DNA of 6,426 nt. Source: an uncultured Prevotellaceae bacterium (lineage in GTDB: Bacteria; Bacteroidota; Bacteroidia; Bacteroidales; Bacteroidaceae). A program made the position numbers and the translations under genes. Where the stretch lies: NCBI GenBank assembly GCA_945486445.1, contig CALYTD010000072.1, forward strand, positions 1 to 6,426, written 5' to 3'. The notes beneath the pieces are model-generated. The model saw only the letters and a list, made by a program, of their open reading frames with translations. It had not been told where the DNA came from and did no database searches. This document shows positions 4,893-6,426 of this stretch, piece by piece; within the stretch, counting starts at the first letter, position 1; the number at the start of each line of letters is the position of its first letter.

Positions 4893-6426
4893 ATGGCAAA
4901 TCCAGAATTCAAGTACGCGCCAATGTTCCAGCTTGGCGAAGACAAGACAGAGTACAGACTGCTCTCCAAGGACGGCATCTCCATGAGTGAGTTTGAGGGA
5001 AAGCCCATCCTCAAGGTGTCGGCGGAGGCTCTTGAGCTACTCACCACACAGGCTTTCCACGACGTTAACTTCATGTTGCGCCGCGAACACAATGAGAAGG
5101 TGGCGGCAATACTTAACGATCCCGAAGCGTCCGACAACGACAAGTATGTCGCCCTCACCATGCTGCGCAACGCGGAGGTTGCCTGCAAGGGGCAGTTGCC
5201 TTTCTGTCAGGACACGGGCACGGCCATAATCCACGGCGAAAAGGGCCAGCAGGTGTGGACAGGCTTTGAGGATGAGGAGCCGTTGGCAAAGGGTGTCTAT
5301 AACACTTACACCAACGACAACCTGCGTTACTCACAGAACGCGCCGCTGAATATGTACGACGAGGTCAACACCCGCTGCAACCTGCCCGCCCAGATAGACA
5401 TAGAGGCGACCCAAGGCATGGAGTATCGCTTCCTGTGTGTAGTAAAAGGCGGTGGTTCCGCCAACAAAACATACCTCTATCAGGAAACAAAAGCACGCAT
5501 ACAGAACCCTGGTACGCTCGTGCCTTTCCTCGTGGAGAAGATGAAAACGTTGGGAACGGCGGCGTGCCCGCCATACCATATCGCCATCGTTGTGGGCGGA
5601 ACGTCGGCCGAGAAGAACCTGCTGACGGTAAAACTCGCGTCAACCAAGTACTACGACGGGCTTCCCACCACCGGCGATGAGACCGGACGGGCCTTCCGTG
5701 ACATAGAACTTGAGAAGCAACTGCTTGAAGAAGCCCGCAAGATCGGCTTCGGAGCGCAGTTCGGAGGCAAGGCATACGCCCACGACATACGTGTGGTACG
5801 CCTGCCAAGACATGGTGCCAGCTGCCCGATAGGCCTCGGTGTGAGCTGCTCCGCGGACCGCAACATCAAGGCAAAGATAGACAAAGACGGTATCTGGATA
5901 GAGAAAATGGACGACAAACCGTATGAGCTGATACCGGAAGCACTGCGCGAGGCCGGCGAAGGCGATGCCATTTCCATCAACCTTGACCAGCCGATAGCCG
6001 ACGTTTGCAAGGAACTCAGTAAGTACCCAGTATCTACCCGCGTGTCGCTCAACGGCACAATAATCGTTGCAAGGGACATAGCACACGCCAAGATCAAGGC
6101 TCGTCTGGATGCCGGTGAGGGCATGCCGCAGTACTTCAAGGACCACCCCGTGCTCTACGCAGGCCCCGCCAAGACACCGGCAGGCATGCCTTGCGGCTCA
6201 ATGGGCCCCACAACGGCAGGCCGTATGGACCCGTACGTATATGAATTTCAGGACAACGGCGGCTCAATGGTGATGATAGCCAAGGGCAACCGCTCGCAGA
6301 TTGTGACGGATTCATGTAAAGACCACAAGGGCTTCTACCTCGGTTCCATAGGCGGTCCGGCAGCGTTCCTGTCGTCAAGCAACATCAAGAGCATCGAGTG
6401 TGTGGAGTATCCTGAACTCGGAATGG
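4893..6426 (+). CDS. fumA: Fumarate hydratase class I, [4Fe-4S] type (3' end outside window)
   Basis: Class I fumarase interconverts fumarate and malate in the cytoplasm using an oxygen-sensitive [4Fe-4S] cluster. In fermenting Bacteroidales it mainly feeds fumarate to fumarate reductase. 511 residues are visible and the frame is open at the window edge; class I enzymes are about 545-550 residues, so roughly 35 are missing. The N-terminal cluster domain has FCQDTGT with C105 (Q106, D107 active-site positions), C225 in TAACPPYH, and [15 protein letters not shown] with C311 and C319. E. coli FumA uses C105, C224 and C318, so C319 is the likely third ligand. The C-terminal domain (from about 355) shows VARDIAHAK (R394), [14 protein letters not shown] (T440, R444) and MIAKGNRS (K464). 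The 394/444/464 spacing equals that of active-site R421/R471/K491 of Leishmania fumarase. The start [10 protein letters not shown] at 4893 is chosen because the in-frame ATG at 4851 coincides with the predicted transcription start. The gene symbol reflects the enzyme class, not a proven orthologue of E. coli fumA over fumB. Confidence 0.96.
   Translation, partial: MANPEFKYAPMFQLGEDKTEYRLLSKDGISMSEFEGKPILKVSAEALELLTTQAFHDVNFMLRREHNEKVAAILNDPEASDNDKYVALTMLRNAEVACKGQLPFCQDTGTAIIHGEKGQQVWTGFEDEEPLAKGVYNTYTNDNLRYSQNAPLNMYDEVNTRCNLPAQIDIEATQGMEYRFLCVVKGGGSANKTYLYQETKARIQNPGTLVPFLVEKMKTLGTAACPPYHIAIVVGGTSAEKNLLTVKLASTKYYDGLPTTGDETGRAFRDIELEKQLLEEARKIGFGAQFGGKAYAHDIRVVRLPRHGASCPIGLGVSCSADRNIKAKIDKDGIWIEKMDDKPYELIPEALREAGEGDAISINLDQPIADVCKELSKYPVSTRVSLNGTIIVARDIAHAKIKARLDAGEGMPQYFKDHPVLYAGPAKTPAGMPCGSMGPTTAGRMDPYVYEFQDNGGSMVMIAKGNRSQIVTDSCKDHKGFYLGSIGGPAAFLSSSNIKSIECVEYPELGM

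Noticed and set aside
4559..5188. 209-residue minus-strand open frame
   Set aside because: It spans both divergent promoters and is antisense to the fumarase start; composition is shadow-like.

Overview
The window looks like chromosomal DNA of a Prevotella-type Bacteroidales. Evidence seen in the sequence: two well-formed Bacteroidetes promoters (-33 TTTG / -7 TAnnTTTG), A-rich leaders with at most weak Shine-Dalgarno signals, moderately GC-rich coding DNA beside AT-rich, repeat-filled intergenic DNA, and proteins of Bacteroidetes character. The genus is an inference; no rRNA or other marker gene is present.

Layout. (1) 1-623, + strand: the C-terminal 206 residues of a conserved Bacteroidetes protein, probably of the DUF4954 left-handed beta-helix type. 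(2) 623-763: a short gap filled by four phased 22-bp repeat units that also fold into a long hairpin. (3) 764-3679, + strand: a complete secreted two-domain M16 (insulinase/pitrilysin-like) zinc peptidase. (4) 3680-4323: a 644-bp non-coding stretch with stacked repeats: GGTT-rich complementary arms, a second 22-bp phased array, a 10-bp inverted repeat and an 83-bp REP/MITE-like element. (5) 4324-4734, - strand: a small two-TM protein with a bacterial PH-like domain. (6) 4735-4892: an intergenic region with two divergent promoters. (7) 4893 to the window edge, + strand: class I [4Fe-4S] fumarate hydratase, cut before its stop codon.

The genes do not form one pathway. Fumarase belongs to the TCA/fumarate-respiration route that produces succinate in these anaerobes. 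The M16 peptidase is an envelope protein that probably degrades peptides. The PH-domain protein and the first gene have no known function. The most unusual content is non-coding: a degenerate 22-bp unit, about two helical turns long, that recurs in fixed phase in both long repeat-bearing gaps. Its half-sites form small dyads across each unit boundary. I cannot assign it to any named repeat class.
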